Assembly (NCBI GenBank): GCA_019418225.1
Contig: DYCF01000073.1
Span: forward strand, 1 to 11,194
DNA from: Clostridiales bacterium
GTDB lineage: Bacteria > Bacillota > Clostridia > Lachnospirales > Cellulosilyticaceae
DNA: 11,194 nucleotides
Reading direction: 5' to 3'
Part shown: in pieces, positions 1-6,861 of the stretch
How positions within the stretch are numbered: the stretch's first letter is position 1
Layout of the letters: every line of letters begins with the position of its first letter
Made by a program: the position numbers and the translations under genes
The notes under the pieces: generated by a model
What the model was told of the DNA's origin: nothing
Seen by the model: only the letters and a program-made list of their open reading frames with translations
Database searches by the model: none

Positions 1-33
1 AAATTTTATAACGTAAAAATAAGTTGATAAATA

Positions 34-65
34 TAAAATATTTTACTTTATTTTAAAATATTTTA
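34..65. repeat. paired 12-bp palindromes, possible operator
   Basis: The palindrome TAAAATATTTTA occurs at 34-45 and again at 54-65; the second copy extends to a 14-bp palindrome at 53-66. The copies are exactly 20 bp apart, about two helical turns, and flank the expected -35 position of the sugar-operon promoter. This is the geometry of a dimeric repressor or activator site. The surrounding DNA is extremely AT-rich, so chance is a real alternative. I do not recognise the sequence as a known regulator box. Confidence 0.35.
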
Positions 66-75
66 ATTGTATAAT
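47..75 (+). promoter_or_regulatory. putative promoter of the pentose operon
   Basis: A perfect -10 hexamer TATAAT lies at 70-75. With a 17-bp spacer the -35 would be TTTATT at 47-52, a poor match to TTGACA, which suggests dependence on an activator or weak basal activity. Transcription would start near 82, leaving a leader of about 105 nt before the kinase start at 188. In such AT-rich DNA a TATAAT can arise by chance. Confidence 0.4.
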
Positions 76-78
76 AAT

Positions 79-92
79 ATAAAGCGGTTTCA
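79..92 (+). promoter_or_regulatory. cre-like site (CcpA catabolite repression)
   Basis: ATAAAGCGGTTTCA matches 11 of 14 positions of the idealised catabolite-responsive element TGAAAGCGCTTTCA, including the AAAGCG half and the TTTCA half. It sits over the predicted transcription start of a pentose-catabolism operon, where CcpA binding would block transcription. The function is inferred from position and similarity only. The first two bases and one central base do not fit. Confidence 0.4.
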
Positions 93-175
93 CATAATCA
101 AAACAAAAGGAATAACTCAAATTTATAGATGTGGAATCTATGTTACAACGAAAAAATCTACTTAAAACAGTTTAT

Positions 176-182
176 GGGAGGA
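176..182 (+). promoter_or_regulatory. ribosome binding site fixing the kinase start
   Basis: GGGAGGA is followed by a 5-nt spacer and ATG at 188. The upstream in-frame GTG at 131 has no Shine-Dalgarno sequence at a workable distance, so 188 is preferred. Confidence 0.8.
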
Positions 183-187
183 TTAAG

Positions 188-1813
188 ATGGTTCAAGAAG
201 ATCAATTCGTCAAAACAGCAAAAGAAGTTATTCAAGAGGGAAAGACAGCACTGGGGATAGAGTTTGGTTCAACACGCATTAAAGCAGTACTTGTAAATGA
301 TAATAATATGCCTATTGCCTCAGGAAGCTATGAATGGGAAAACAGATTAGAAAATGGCATATGGACTTATAGTGAAGAAGACATATGGAAAGGGCTTCAA
401 AGTAGTTATCAAGATATGGCAAAAGATGTAGAAGACAAGTATGGTGTAATACTTCAAAGAATAGGTGCAATTGGCTTTAGTGGTATGATGCATGGGTATA
501 TGCCATTTAATAAAGATGGAAAATTGTTGGTACCTTTTAGAACTTGGCGTAATACAATGACAGGTGAAGCTTCAGAAAAGCTTACAGCATTATTTAACTA
601 TCATATTCCTCAAAGATGGAGCATTGCCCACCTTTATGGAGCAATTTTAAATGATGAAGAACATGTAAAAGATATAGATTTCATCACAACGTTAGCTGGA
701 TATGTACATTATAAATTAACAGGTGAAAAGATACTGGGAATAGGAGAGGCTTCAGGAGTATTTCCTATTGATGTAAATCTCAAAGATTATCATACAGGTA
801 TGATTAATCAGTTTAATAAGCTTATTAGTGGAAAAGGATTTCAATGGCGTTTGGAAGATATTTTACCTAAGGTAAAGGTGGCTGGAGAAAATGCTGGTTA
901 TTTAACAGCTGAGGGGGCTAAATTACTAGATGTAACAGGTAATCTTCAAGCAGGTATTCCATTATGTCCACCAGAAGGAGATGCAGGGACAGGTATGGTG
1001 GCCACTAATAGTGTGGCACCTCGTACTGGAAATGTTTCAGCAGGGACCTCTGTATTTGCAATGCTGGTACTTGAAAAAGAATTGTCTCAGGTGTATGAAG
1101 CCATTGACCTTGTTACAACACCTACAGGGAACCTCGTTGCGATGGTACATTGTAATAACTGCACATCTGATTTAAATGCCTGGGTAAATCTATTTAAAGA
1201 GTTTGCAGAGAGTTTCCAGATTAAAGTAGACATGAATGCTTTATTTGGAATGCTTTACCGTAAGGCATTGGAGGGAGATGGAGATTGTGGTGGTCTTTTA
1301 GCTTATAATTACTTATCAGGTGAACACATTACGGGGCTTGAAACAGGCAGGCCTTTATTTGTTAGAACACCAGATAGCCACTTTAATTTAGCTAACTTTA
1401 TGCGTGTACACTTGTTCACAGCTTTAGGTGCCTTAAAAACTGGTTTAGATATACTAATGAAAGAAGAAGGCGTAAAGGTAGATGAAATCTTTGGACATGG
1501 TGGTTTATTTAAGACTAAGGAAGTTGGACAGCGTATTTTAGCAGCAGCAATAAATGCACCAGTATCCGTTATGGAAACAGCTGGAGAAGGTGGCGCATGG
1601 GGAATTGCTATATTAGCAGGTTATATGAGAAATCAAGTAGAATTAAATCAAAGCCAGTCTCTGGAACAATATTTGAAGCAAAAGGTATTTGTAGGTCAAA
1701 AGGAAAGCAAAGTAGCACCAAACAAAAAAGATGTAGAAGGATTTGAAGTATTTATGAAACGCTACGAAGAAGGACTTCATATAGAAAAAGCAGCCGTAGC
1801 ATCTTTAAGATGA
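188..1813 (+). CDS. FGGY-family pentulose kinase (probable L-ribulokinase)
   Basis: This is a cytoplasmic sugar kinase of the FGGY family, 541 residues from ATG 188. It most likely phosphorylates L-ribulose with ATP to L-ribulose-5-phosphate, the substrate of AraD encoded 10 bp downstream. Visible FGGY features are the N-terminal phosphate-binding loop GIEFGSTRIK (23-32), the region around GDAGTGM with candidate catalytic Asp265, the NVSAGTSVFAM segment (282-292), and the C-terminal nucleotide-binding stretch with FGHGGLFKTKEVGQ (435-448) and GEGGAWGIAILAG (467-479). The usual Asp of the first loop (GIDxGT) is Glu here. It resembles kinases annotated as xylulokinase, and the clostridial ribulokinase called AraK, more than classical AraB. 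Family membership is firm. The substrate is inferred from the neighbour, and D-xylulose remains possible. Expression is probably controlled by the upstream palindromes and cre-like site. Confidence 0.88.
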   Translation: MVQEDQFVKTAKEVIQEGKTALGIEFGSTRIKAVLVNDNNMPIASGSYEWENRLENGIWTYSEEDIWKGLQSSYQDMAKDVEDKYGVILQRIGAIGFSGMMHGYMPFNKDGKLLVPFRTWRNTMTGEASEKLTALFNYHIPQRWSIAHLYGAILNDEEHVKDIDFITTLAGYVHYKLTGEKILGIGEASGVFPIDVNLKDYHTGMINQFNKLISGKGFQWRLEDILPKVKVAGENAGYLTAEGAKLLDVTGNLQAGIPLCPPEGDAGTGMVATNSVAPRTGNVSAGTSVFAMLVLEKELSQVYEAIDLVTTPTGNLVAMVHCNNCTSDLNAWVNLFKEFAESFQIKVDMNALFGMLYRKALEGDGDCGGLLAYNYLSGEHITGLETGRPLFVRTPDSHFNLANFMRVHLFTALGALKTGLDILMKEEGVKVDEIFGHGGLFKTKEVGQRILAAAINAPVSVMETAGEGGAWGIAILAGYMRNQVELNQSQSLEQYLKQKVFVGQKESKVAPNKKDVEGFEVFMKRYEEGLHIEKAAVASLR

Positions 1814-1820
1814 GGTGGAG
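1812..1820 (+). promoter_or_regulatory. ribosome binding site fixing the araD start
   Basis: GAGGTGGAG begins inside the kinase stop codon (TGA, 1811-1813), with a 3-nt spacer to ATG 1824. An in-frame GTG at 1815 lies inside this site and is unlikely to be the start. The arrangement suggests translational coupling of kinase and epimerase. Confidence 0.7.
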
Positions 1821-1823
1821 AAG

Positions 1824-2510
1824 ATGTTAGAAGAATTAAAAAAACAAGTGTATGAAGCAAATATGGAACTCGTAAAACGTAATTTAGTTGTTTATACATG
1901 GGGAAATGTAAGTGGGATTGACCGTGAAAGTGGTTACTTCATCATTAAACCAAGTGGTGTGGACTATGAAAAGTTAAAGCCGGAAGATATGGTCGTTATG
2001 GATCTTGAGGGAAATAAAATAGAAGGCGAATATAAGCCTTCATCAGATACTGCCACACACTTAGAACTTTATAAAGCTTTTCCAGAAATAGGGGGCATTG
2101 TACATACACACTCACCTTGGGCAACTTCATGGGCACAAGCTGGCAGAAGTGTGCCTTGCTATGGGACAACCCATGCGGATTATTTTTATGGGAGTATTCC
2201 TTGTACAAGAAATTTAACAAAAGATGAAATTGAAACAGATTATGAGAAAAATACGGGACTTGTTATTATAGAGACCTTTAAAGATTTAAATCCCGTATAT
2301 GTACCAGCTGTATTATGCATGAATCATGGTCCATTTACTTGGGGGAAAGATGCGAAGGAAGCTGTATATCATGCAGTTGTATTAGAAGAGGTATCAAAAA
2401 TGGCAGCTCAGACGGAGATGATGAATAGTCATGTAAGGCCAGCCCCTGATACGATTAAAGAAAAGCATTTTATGCGTAAGCATGGTAAAAATGCATACTA
2501 TGGACAATAA
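1824..2510 (+). CDS. araD: L-ribulose-5-phosphate 4-epimerase
   Basis: AraD interconverts L-ribulose-5-phosphate and D-xylulose-5-phosphate, the last step of L-arabinose catabolism before the pentose phosphate pathway. It is a zinc-dependent cytoplasmic enzyme of the class II aldolase/adducin family. The protein is 228 residues, close to the 231 of E. coli AraD. The zinc ligands are visible: His94 and His96 in GIVHTHS and His168 in CMNHGPFTWG, with Asp75 in the KPSSDTATH segment. Asp119 in THADYFYG and the C-terminal NAYYGQ tyrosines match the catalytic Asp and Tyr known in the E. coli enzyme. The N-terminal GNVSGID and IKPSGVDY motifs bind the sugar phosphate. The gene follows the kinase by 10 bp and precedes a terminator, so the two form an operon. 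No araA is present, so the isomerase must be elsewhere. Confidence 0.95.
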   Translation: MLEELKKQVYEANMELVKRNLVVYTWGNVSGIDRESGYFIIKPSGVDYEKLKPEDMVVMDLEGNKIEGEYKPSSDTATHLELYKAFPEIGGIVHTHSPWATSWAQAGRSVPCYGTTHADYFYGSIPCTRNLTKDEIETDYEKNTGLVIIETFKDLNPVYVPAVLCMNHGPFTWGKDAKEAVYHAVVLEEVSKMAAQTEMMNSHVRPAPDTIKEKHFMRKHGKNAYYGQ

Positions 2511-2533
2511 CATATTAAGTTAGAATTACTTAA

Positions 2534-2580
2534 ATCTAAAAGGAGTGCCAAATAAGTAGTATTGGCACTCCTTTTTAGAT
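2534..2580 (+). terminator. intrinsic terminator of the pentose operon
   Basis: An 18-nt left arm (2534-2551) pairs with 2562-2580 apart from one bulged T. The core is AGGAGTGCCAA / TTGGCACTCCT with a 10-nt loop, and the right arm carries the run CTTTTT. It lies 24 bp after the araD stop. The A-rich left side means it could also work on the minus strand. Confidence 0.85.
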
Positions 2581-2845
2581 GATAAAAAATTTTAACAGTA
2601 GATACTATATAAGTACCAAAAAGGATATAATGTATAGTATAATTCTAAAAACAATTAAATATTAAAATACTTATTTAGAAATACGTAATATAGATTTCAC
2701 ATTTATAAAATTTGGTTATTCATTATATTATAGCTATGTGAAATCATAAGGAGAAACCTATTTATGTGATGTATCATTTAGAATTATAGTTGGTTTCTCT
2801 ATAATTAATTTATACTTTTAATGTGTATAACAGGGAGGTAGTGAG
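2581..2845. other. AT-rich intergenic region before the DegV gene
   Basis: There is no credible gene here. Two TATAAT boxes occur at 2626-2631 and 2638-2643, neither with a recognisable -35. Two inverted repeats follow. The 10-bp gatttcacat at 2693-2702 pairs with 2736-2745, and the 8-bp gagaaacc at 2751-2758 pairs with 2792-2799. The second is followed by a T/A-rich tract and could be a weak terminator or attenuator. If transcription starts near 2638-2650, the DegV mRNA has a leader of about 200 nt containing both hairpins. I recognise no known riboswitch. Confidence 0.4.
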
Positions 2846-3736
2846 ATGGGGCAATTCATACTAAGTTGCTGTTCAACAGCGGACCGAGAAAAGAAATTTT
2901 TTGTAGAAAGAAAGATACCTTATGTATGTTTTCATTTAAATTTTAAAGGGAAGGAATATCTAGATGATTTTGGGGAGACGATTCCTTTTGATGAATTTTA
3001 TCAGGCCATGAAAGAGGGTGAGATGCCAGTTACCTCACAGGTAAATAGTGAAGATTTTATTAGCTTTTTTGAACCATTCCTAAAGAATGGGCAAGATATT
3101 TTACATGTGAGTCTATCCTCTGGATTATCGGGAACTTATAATTCGGCTAATATTGCAAAACAAGAGTTACTTGAAAGATATCCAGAAAGGCAAATAAAAA
3201 TAGTAGATTCATTGGGTGCATCTTCTGGATATGGTCTTTTCATGGAATACTTAGCAGACTTAAGAGATGCAGGCAAAAGCTTGGAAGAAGTTTATGCGTG
3301 GGCTGAGGAAAATAAACTTAATATGCATCACTGGTTCTTTTCAACAGATTTAACAAGTTATAAACGTGGGGGCAGAATTTCAGCTACTGCTGCTGTAGTA
3401 GGCAGTATTTTGTCCATATGTCCACTAATGAATATGGATGATGAAGGCCATCTCATTCCGCGAAAGAAAATAAGAACGAAACGTAAAGCTATTGAAGAAA
3501 TGGTAGAGACAATGCTGGTACATGTTCAAGAAGGTGAAACTTATACAGGAAAGTGTGCAATTTCTCAGTCAGCTTGTATGGAAGATGCGCTAAAGGTTGC
3601 ACAGCTTATTGAAGAGAAGATACCTTTGCTAAAAGGAAAGATTAGCATAAATAGCATTGGAACTGTAATAGGAGCACATACTGGCCCTGGAACGGTTGCA
3701 TTATTTTTTATGGGTGATAAACGAACAAGCAAATAG
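2846..3736 (+). CDS. DegV family fatty-acid-binding protein (FakB-like)
   Basis: A 296-residue cytoplasmic DegV-family protein. Members bind a long-chain fatty acid. In Firmicutes those called FakB present it to the kinase FakA for phosphorylation, feeding exogenous fatty acids into phospholipids. Family signatures are visible: the PVTSQ motif with Thr63-Ser64-Gln65, the ligand-binding loop SLSSGLSGTYNSA (89-101), VDSLGASSGYG (120-130), the KRGGRIS motif (173-179) and the C-terminal HTGPGT segment (278-283). Length is normal for the family, with no transmembrane segment. The start is ATG 2846, preceded by AGGGAGG at 2832-2838. No FakA-like kinase is adjacent, as is common for dispersed DegV paralogues, so the ligand and partner are unknown. 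It probably heads a unit with the three following same-strand genes, after a 104-bp gap with no clear terminator. Confidence 0.9.
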   Translation: MGQFILSCCSTADREKKFFVERKIPYVCFHLNFKGKEYLDDFGETIPFDEFYQAMKEGEMPVTSQVNSEDFISFFEPFLKNGQDILHVSLSSGLSGTYNSANIAKQELLERYPERQIKIVDSLGASSGYGLFMEYLADLRDAGKSLEEVYAWAEENKLNMHHWFFSTDLTSYKRGGRISATAAVVGSILSICPLMNMDDEGHLIPRKKIRTKRKAIEEMVETMLVHVQEGETYTGKCAISQSACMEDALKVAQLIEEKIPLLKGKISINSIGTVIGAHTGPGTVALFFMGDKRTSK

Positions 3737-3840
3737 ATGATAGAAGGAACTACGACCATTTCTACATATTAAATATGAACCTATAGGTGTGTAGGGTGGC
3801 ATGATTATAGCAGTATAGAAAGGAGACCAGGACTTCAGCA

Positions 3841-4548
3841 ATGGGAGAGACCACAAGAAGGGGCTATGTACCAAGTGATATCAAAGAATTTAGCGGCATA
3901 GCATTAGAAAAAGTACGAGATGCAGGTGAAGACTTGTTTTATTTGCTCAATCGTGAGTATAAGATAAAAGGTGCTTCTACCTTCATAGGCAATCACTATA
4001 TGTTAAGTGAAAGACAACGCCTTGCCCTTGTAAGAAGTATTTCTTCAAAGCAGGCTTTAGAGGTAAGGCAGCAGAAAAAAGGTCATTTAGAATCAGTTCA
4101 ATACCTGCATATTGATGGATTTAATACGATTATTACCTTAGAAGTGGCCTTATCAGAATGCCTTTTAATGGAAGGGATGGATGGAACGATTAGAGATTTA
4201 GCCGGCCTTAGAGGAACATATCGTATCATCGATAAGACAAGGTTAGCGTTGCAAGTTTTATTTGAAACATTAGATGAAAAAGGGATACACGGCGTATGCT
4301 TTTGGTTAGATGCACCTGTTTCAAATTCTGGCCGGCTTAAACAACTTATTTTAGAGATAGGTGCAGTGTATAAAGTAGCTGTTCAAGTAAAAGTTATTAA
4401 TGAAGTCGATACAGTCTTGTCGAACTTAGAAGGCGTTGTAAGTAGTGATGCGATTATTTTAAATAAGTGCAAAAGTTGGATTAACTTAAACAGAAACATT
4501 ATTGAGGAGAAATTAGAAAATAGCTGGTATATTAAATGTTGGAGATGA
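3841..4548 (+). CDS. DUF434 domain-containing protein, unknown function
   Basis: A 235-residue soluble protein matching the DUF434 family known from archaea and some Firmicutes. The N-terminal part carries RRGYVPSD (6-13) and GNHYMLSERQRLAL (50-63), which I associate with DUF434. The remainder, from about residue 70, looks like the companion domain DUF5616, with YLHIDGFNTIITLEVALS (88-105), GTIRDLAGLRGTYR (115-128), a DAPVSNSGRL motif (157-166) and SSDAIILNKC (201-210). The recurring acidic residues Asp92, Asp119, Asp157 and Asp203 in conserved-looking motifs hint at a metal-dependent, perhaps nucleic-acid-acting fold. That is speculation; no biochemical role is known to me. The start ATG 3841 lies 15 nt after AAAGGAG (3819-3825), a long spacer, but no other start codon exists after the upstream in-frame stop at 3808. 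The stop is 5 bp before the preferred aminopeptidase start. Confidence 0.75.
   Translation: MGETTRRGYVPSDIKEFSGIALEKVRDAGEDLFYLLNREYKIKGASTFIGNHYMLSERQRLALVRSISSKQALEVRQQKKGHLESVQYLHIDGFNTIITLEVALSECLLMEGMDGTIRDLAGLRGTYRIIDKTRLALQVLFETLDEKGIHGVCFWLDAPVSNSGRLKQLILEIGAVYKVAVQVKVINEVDTVLSNLEGVVSSDAIILNKCKSWINLNRNIIEEKLENSWYIKCWR
4541..4544 (+). promoter_or_regulatory. ribosome binding site choosing the aminopeptidase start
   Basis: GGAG at 4541-4544 is 9 nt before ATG 4554. Two upstream in-frame ATGs fit worse: 4536 lies before the site, and 4545 (in an ATGA overlap with the DUF434 stop) touches it with no spacer. The site lies inside the DUF434 gene, which suggests coupled translation. Confidence 0.65.
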
Positions 4549-4553
4549 TAAGA

Positions 4554-5369
4554 ATGAACGAAAGAGAAATAGAAGAGCAACTTAAGTGGTTTAAAAAGCA
4601 AGGATATATTGTGCCTAATAAAAACTTGCTTAAGAGTAAAGTAGAAATAGAGGGCATTAGAGAAAGTGGAAAAATTAATATTGCTGTATTAGATGAGGTA
4701 GTCAAGGCGGCAAAGGTAGGTATGTCTACAGAAGATATTGACCAAATCGTCTATCAAAAGACTAAAGAATTTGGTGGCATTCCCGGGACGTTAGGTTATA
4801 GTGGTTTCCCTAAAAGCTGCTGCACCTCAATTAATAGTCAAATTTGTCATGGAATCCCTTCTAAAGCAGATATTTTAAAAGAAGGAGACATTGTAAATGT
4901 AGACATTACGACTATTTACAATGGTTTCTTCTCTGATTCTTCCAGGATGATTTGTATCGGAGAGATAGAACCTGAAACAAAGCGATTAGTAGAAGTGGCT
5001 AAAGAAAGCATTCAAGTAGGTCTAAAGGAAGTAAAACCTTGGCACTGTTTGGGGAATATGGGGCAAGCCATTCATGACTATGTTAGAAGCCAAGGCTTTT
5101 CAGTTGTTAGAGAAATCGGAGGACATGGTGTAGGCAAAAAAATGCATGAAGAGCCTTTTGTAAGTTATGTTTCTAAAAGAGGAACAGAAATGATGATGGT
5201 ACCTGGTATGGTTTTTACGATTGAGCCAATGATTAATATGGGGACAAGTAGAGTACGGGAAGATTATAAAAATGGCTGGACAATTTATACAAAGGATGGA
5301 AAACCTTCTGCACAGTGGGAAGTAACAGTGGTTATTACAGAAAGTAGCTACGAAATACTGGCTTATTAG
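4554..5369 (+). CDS. map: type I methionine aminopeptidase
   Basis: MetAP removes the initiator methionine from nascent proteins whose second residue is small, as a cytosolic dinuclear-metal enzyme. The pita-bread fold residues are all present in order: substrate-contacting His99 (QICHGIPS), metal ligands Asp117 (VDITTIYNG) and Asp128 (FFSDSSR), His191 (GGHGVG), His198 (KMHEEP), Glu224 (FTIEPMI) and Glu256 (QWEVTV). The protein is 271 residues. It is slightly longer than the minimal bacterial enzyme because about 28 residues rich in charged and aromatic side chains precede the usual N-terminal helix; I see no cysteine-rich zinc motif there. It follows the DUF434 gene by 5 bp and precedes brnQ by 93 bp. 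Clostridia often carry more than one MetAP, so this may be an accessory copy rather than the essential one. Confidence 0.95.
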   Translation: MNEREIEEQLKWFKKQGYIVPNKNLLKSKVEIEGIRESGKINIAVLDEVVKAAKVGMSTEDIDQIVYQKTKEFGGIPGTLGYSGFPKSCCTSINSQICHGIPSKADILKEGDIVNVDITTIYNGFFSDSSRMICIGEIEPETKRLVEVAKESIQVGLKEVKPWHCLGNMGQAIHDYVRSQGFSVVREIGGHGVGKKMHEEPFVSYVSKRGTEMMMVPGMVFTIEPMINMGTSRVREDYKNGWTIYTKDGKPSAQWEVTVVITESSYEILAY

Positions 5370-5450
5370 TGAGAAGAAATTGAAGTATCATACGTCTTAA
5401 AGTATACATGAAAAATCCTGTAAGTGGACATTCTAAACAAAAAGGATGTT

Positions 5451-5456
5451 AAGGAG
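5451..5456 (+). promoter_or_regulatory. ribosome binding site fixing the brnQ start
   Basis: AAGGAG lies 6 nt before ATG 5463. The upstream in-frame GTG at 5424 has no such site, and starting there would add 13 mostly charged residues. Confidence 0.75.
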
Positions 5457-5462
5457 TTTATC

Positions 5463-6740
5463 ATGAAAGAAAAACGTAAAGCTAGCGATATGTGGGTTAT
5501 AGGATTTGCCTTATTTGCTATGTTTTTTGGTTCTGGAAATTTAATATTTCCATCTTACTTAGGGCGTATGATAGGAAGCCACTATTTGCAAGGACTCATA
5601 GGTTTTATGATTACAGGTATAGGTCTTCCTTTATTAAGTGTAATGGCAACTGCCAAAGCAGGTGGTGAATTTAGTCATATTAGTCATCAGATTGGAAAGG
5701 TTTTTTCAGTCATTTTAATGACTTTTTTAATTTTAAGTATTGGGCCTTTTTTAGCCATTCCAAGAACAGTAGCAACGACTTATGAAATAGGTATTAGACC
5801 TTTCTTTCCGACATTAAGTCCACTTATAGTGATTATTATTTACTTTATTATTAATCTTATTTTGGTTTTAAGGCCTAGTACAATTGTAGATGTGATTGGA
5901 AAGTTTTTAACACCAGTTTTATTAGTGATTTTATTAGTGCTTATCATTAAAGGCATTTTAGTACCTATTGGACCTGTTACAACAGCCAGTATTGACAGTG
6001 TATTTTCAAGGGCGATTATCGAAGGATATCAAACAATGGATGCATTAGGTGCAGTTTGTTTCTCTAGTATTATTGTAAATAATATTAGAGAAAAAGGATA
6101 TAAAGAAAAAGGAGAAATTATTGGTGTTACGCTAAAGTCCTCTTTAGTAGCTGTTGTGGGGCTTGGTGTAATTTATGGTGGTCTTATGTACCTAGGAACG
6201 CATACTGGGCATATAAGCGGTGACATAGAAAAAACACAGCTTATTACAACACTGGCAGGGCAGATTTTAGGAAATATTGGGAGTGTGCTCTTGGCAATCG
6301 CTGTAGCAATCGCTTGTTTAACCACATCTATTGGTCTTACTATGACAGCAGCTAATTATTTTTCGGATTTGTTTAAGCAAAAGGTTTCGTATAGCACAGT
6401 AGCGGTCATCACTTCTCTTATTGGTGTAGCAATTGCTTCCATGGGCGTAGATCGTATTGTAGGGGTGACAGGACCCGTTTTAAACATTTTATATCCGCTA
6501 ATTATTGTATTAGTTGTTATTAGTTTAATAGAATCAGTACCATCCCCTATTGTTTATCAGTTGCCTGTTTATGTAACCTTAATCATTGTACTTGTAGAAG
6601 AAGGTAGTAAATTAGCTGGTATGAACACTAATTGGTTTAGTTTTTTACCTTTTAGCCAGTTAGGCTTCTCTTGGCTTGTACCAGCAGTTGTCAGCTATAT
6701 TATTGCTAAAATTATAACTATGGGTTTAAAGAGAAGTTGA
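5463..6740 (+). CDS. brnQ: branched-chain amino acid transport carrier (LIVCS family)
   Basis: A polytopic inner-membrane protein of 425 residues that imports leucine, isoleucine and valine with a coupling cation, normally Na+. The LIVCS signatures are clear: GFALFAMFFGSGNLIFPSYLG (about 14-34) in the first membrane helix, GPFLAIPRTVATTYEIG (94-110), and EGYQTMDALGAVCFSSII (187-204). About twelve hydrophobic segments span the chain, and a positively charged tail (GLKRS) ends it. Length is typical. It follows map on the same strand across 93 bp without a recognisable terminator, so co-transcription is plausible. No T-box or leucine-responsive leader is visible in that gap. Confidence 0.93.
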   Translation: MKEKRKASDMWVIGFALFAMFFGSGNLIFPSYLGRMIGSHYLQGLIGFMITGIGLPLLSVMATAKAGGEFSHISHQIGKVFSVILMTFLILSIGPFLAIPRTVATTYEIGIRPFFPTLSPLIVIIIYFIINLILVLRPSTIVDVIGKFLTPVLLVILLVLIIKGILVPIGPVTTASIDSVFSRAIIEGYQTMDALGAVCFSSIIVNNIREKGYKEKGEIIGVTLKSSLVAVVGLGVIYGGLMYLGTHTGHISGDIEKTQLITTLAGQILGNIGSVLLAIAVAIACLTTSIGLTMTAANYFSDLFKQKVSYSTVAVITSLIGVAIASMGVDRIVGVTGPVLNILYPLIIVLVVISLIESVPSPIVYQLPVYVTLIIVLVEEGSKLAGMNTNWFSFLPFSQLGFSWLVPAVVSYIIAKIITMGLKRS

Positions 6741-6773
6741 TGATGACAGGATATAGCATGTTAAGATAATATT

Positions 6774-6782
6774 TGTTATAAT
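6774..6782 (+). promoter_or_regulatory. extended -10 promoter of the small acidic gene
   Basis: TGTTATAAT is a perfect extended -10 element (TGnTATAAT). No good -35 is seen at 17 bp upstream, which extended -10 promoters can do without. Transcription would begin near 6789, about 73 nt before the start codon at 6862. Confidence 0.5.
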
Positions 6783-6827
6783 CATTTAGATAATAGATAA
6801 AATCAAACTACTAAATGATTAGTTTGA
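6780..6827. repeat. overlapping inverted repeats in promoter and leader
   Basis: The 10-bp AATCATTTAG at 6780-6789 is the inverted copy of 6811-6820. Independently, TCAAACTA at 6803-6810 pairs with TAGTTTGA at 6820-6827 around a 9-nt loop. The two pairings share the 6811-6820 segment, so they exclude each other in one nucleic acid. The first repeat overlaps the -10 box and could be an operator. The second lies wholly in the predicted leader RNA. Confidence 0.4.
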
Positions 6828-6861
6828 AAGTATAGAGAAGTAGACAGGAGACGATAACAAC

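Noticed and set aside
131..187. Upstream GTG start for the kinase adding 19 residues
   Set aside because: No ribosome binding site precedes the GTG, the added residues are not family-like, and GGGAGGA is well placed for ATG 188.
2630..2665. Possible 11-codon leader peptide starting at ATG 2630 behind AAAAAGGA
   Set aside because: Spacing is too short, there is no run of regulatory codons, and the sequence overlaps a TATAAT box that is a better explanation.
5370..5462. Terminator or amino-acid-responsive leader between map and brnQ
   Set aside because: Only short imperfect GTAT/ATAC pairings are seen, with no T-run and no T-box features.
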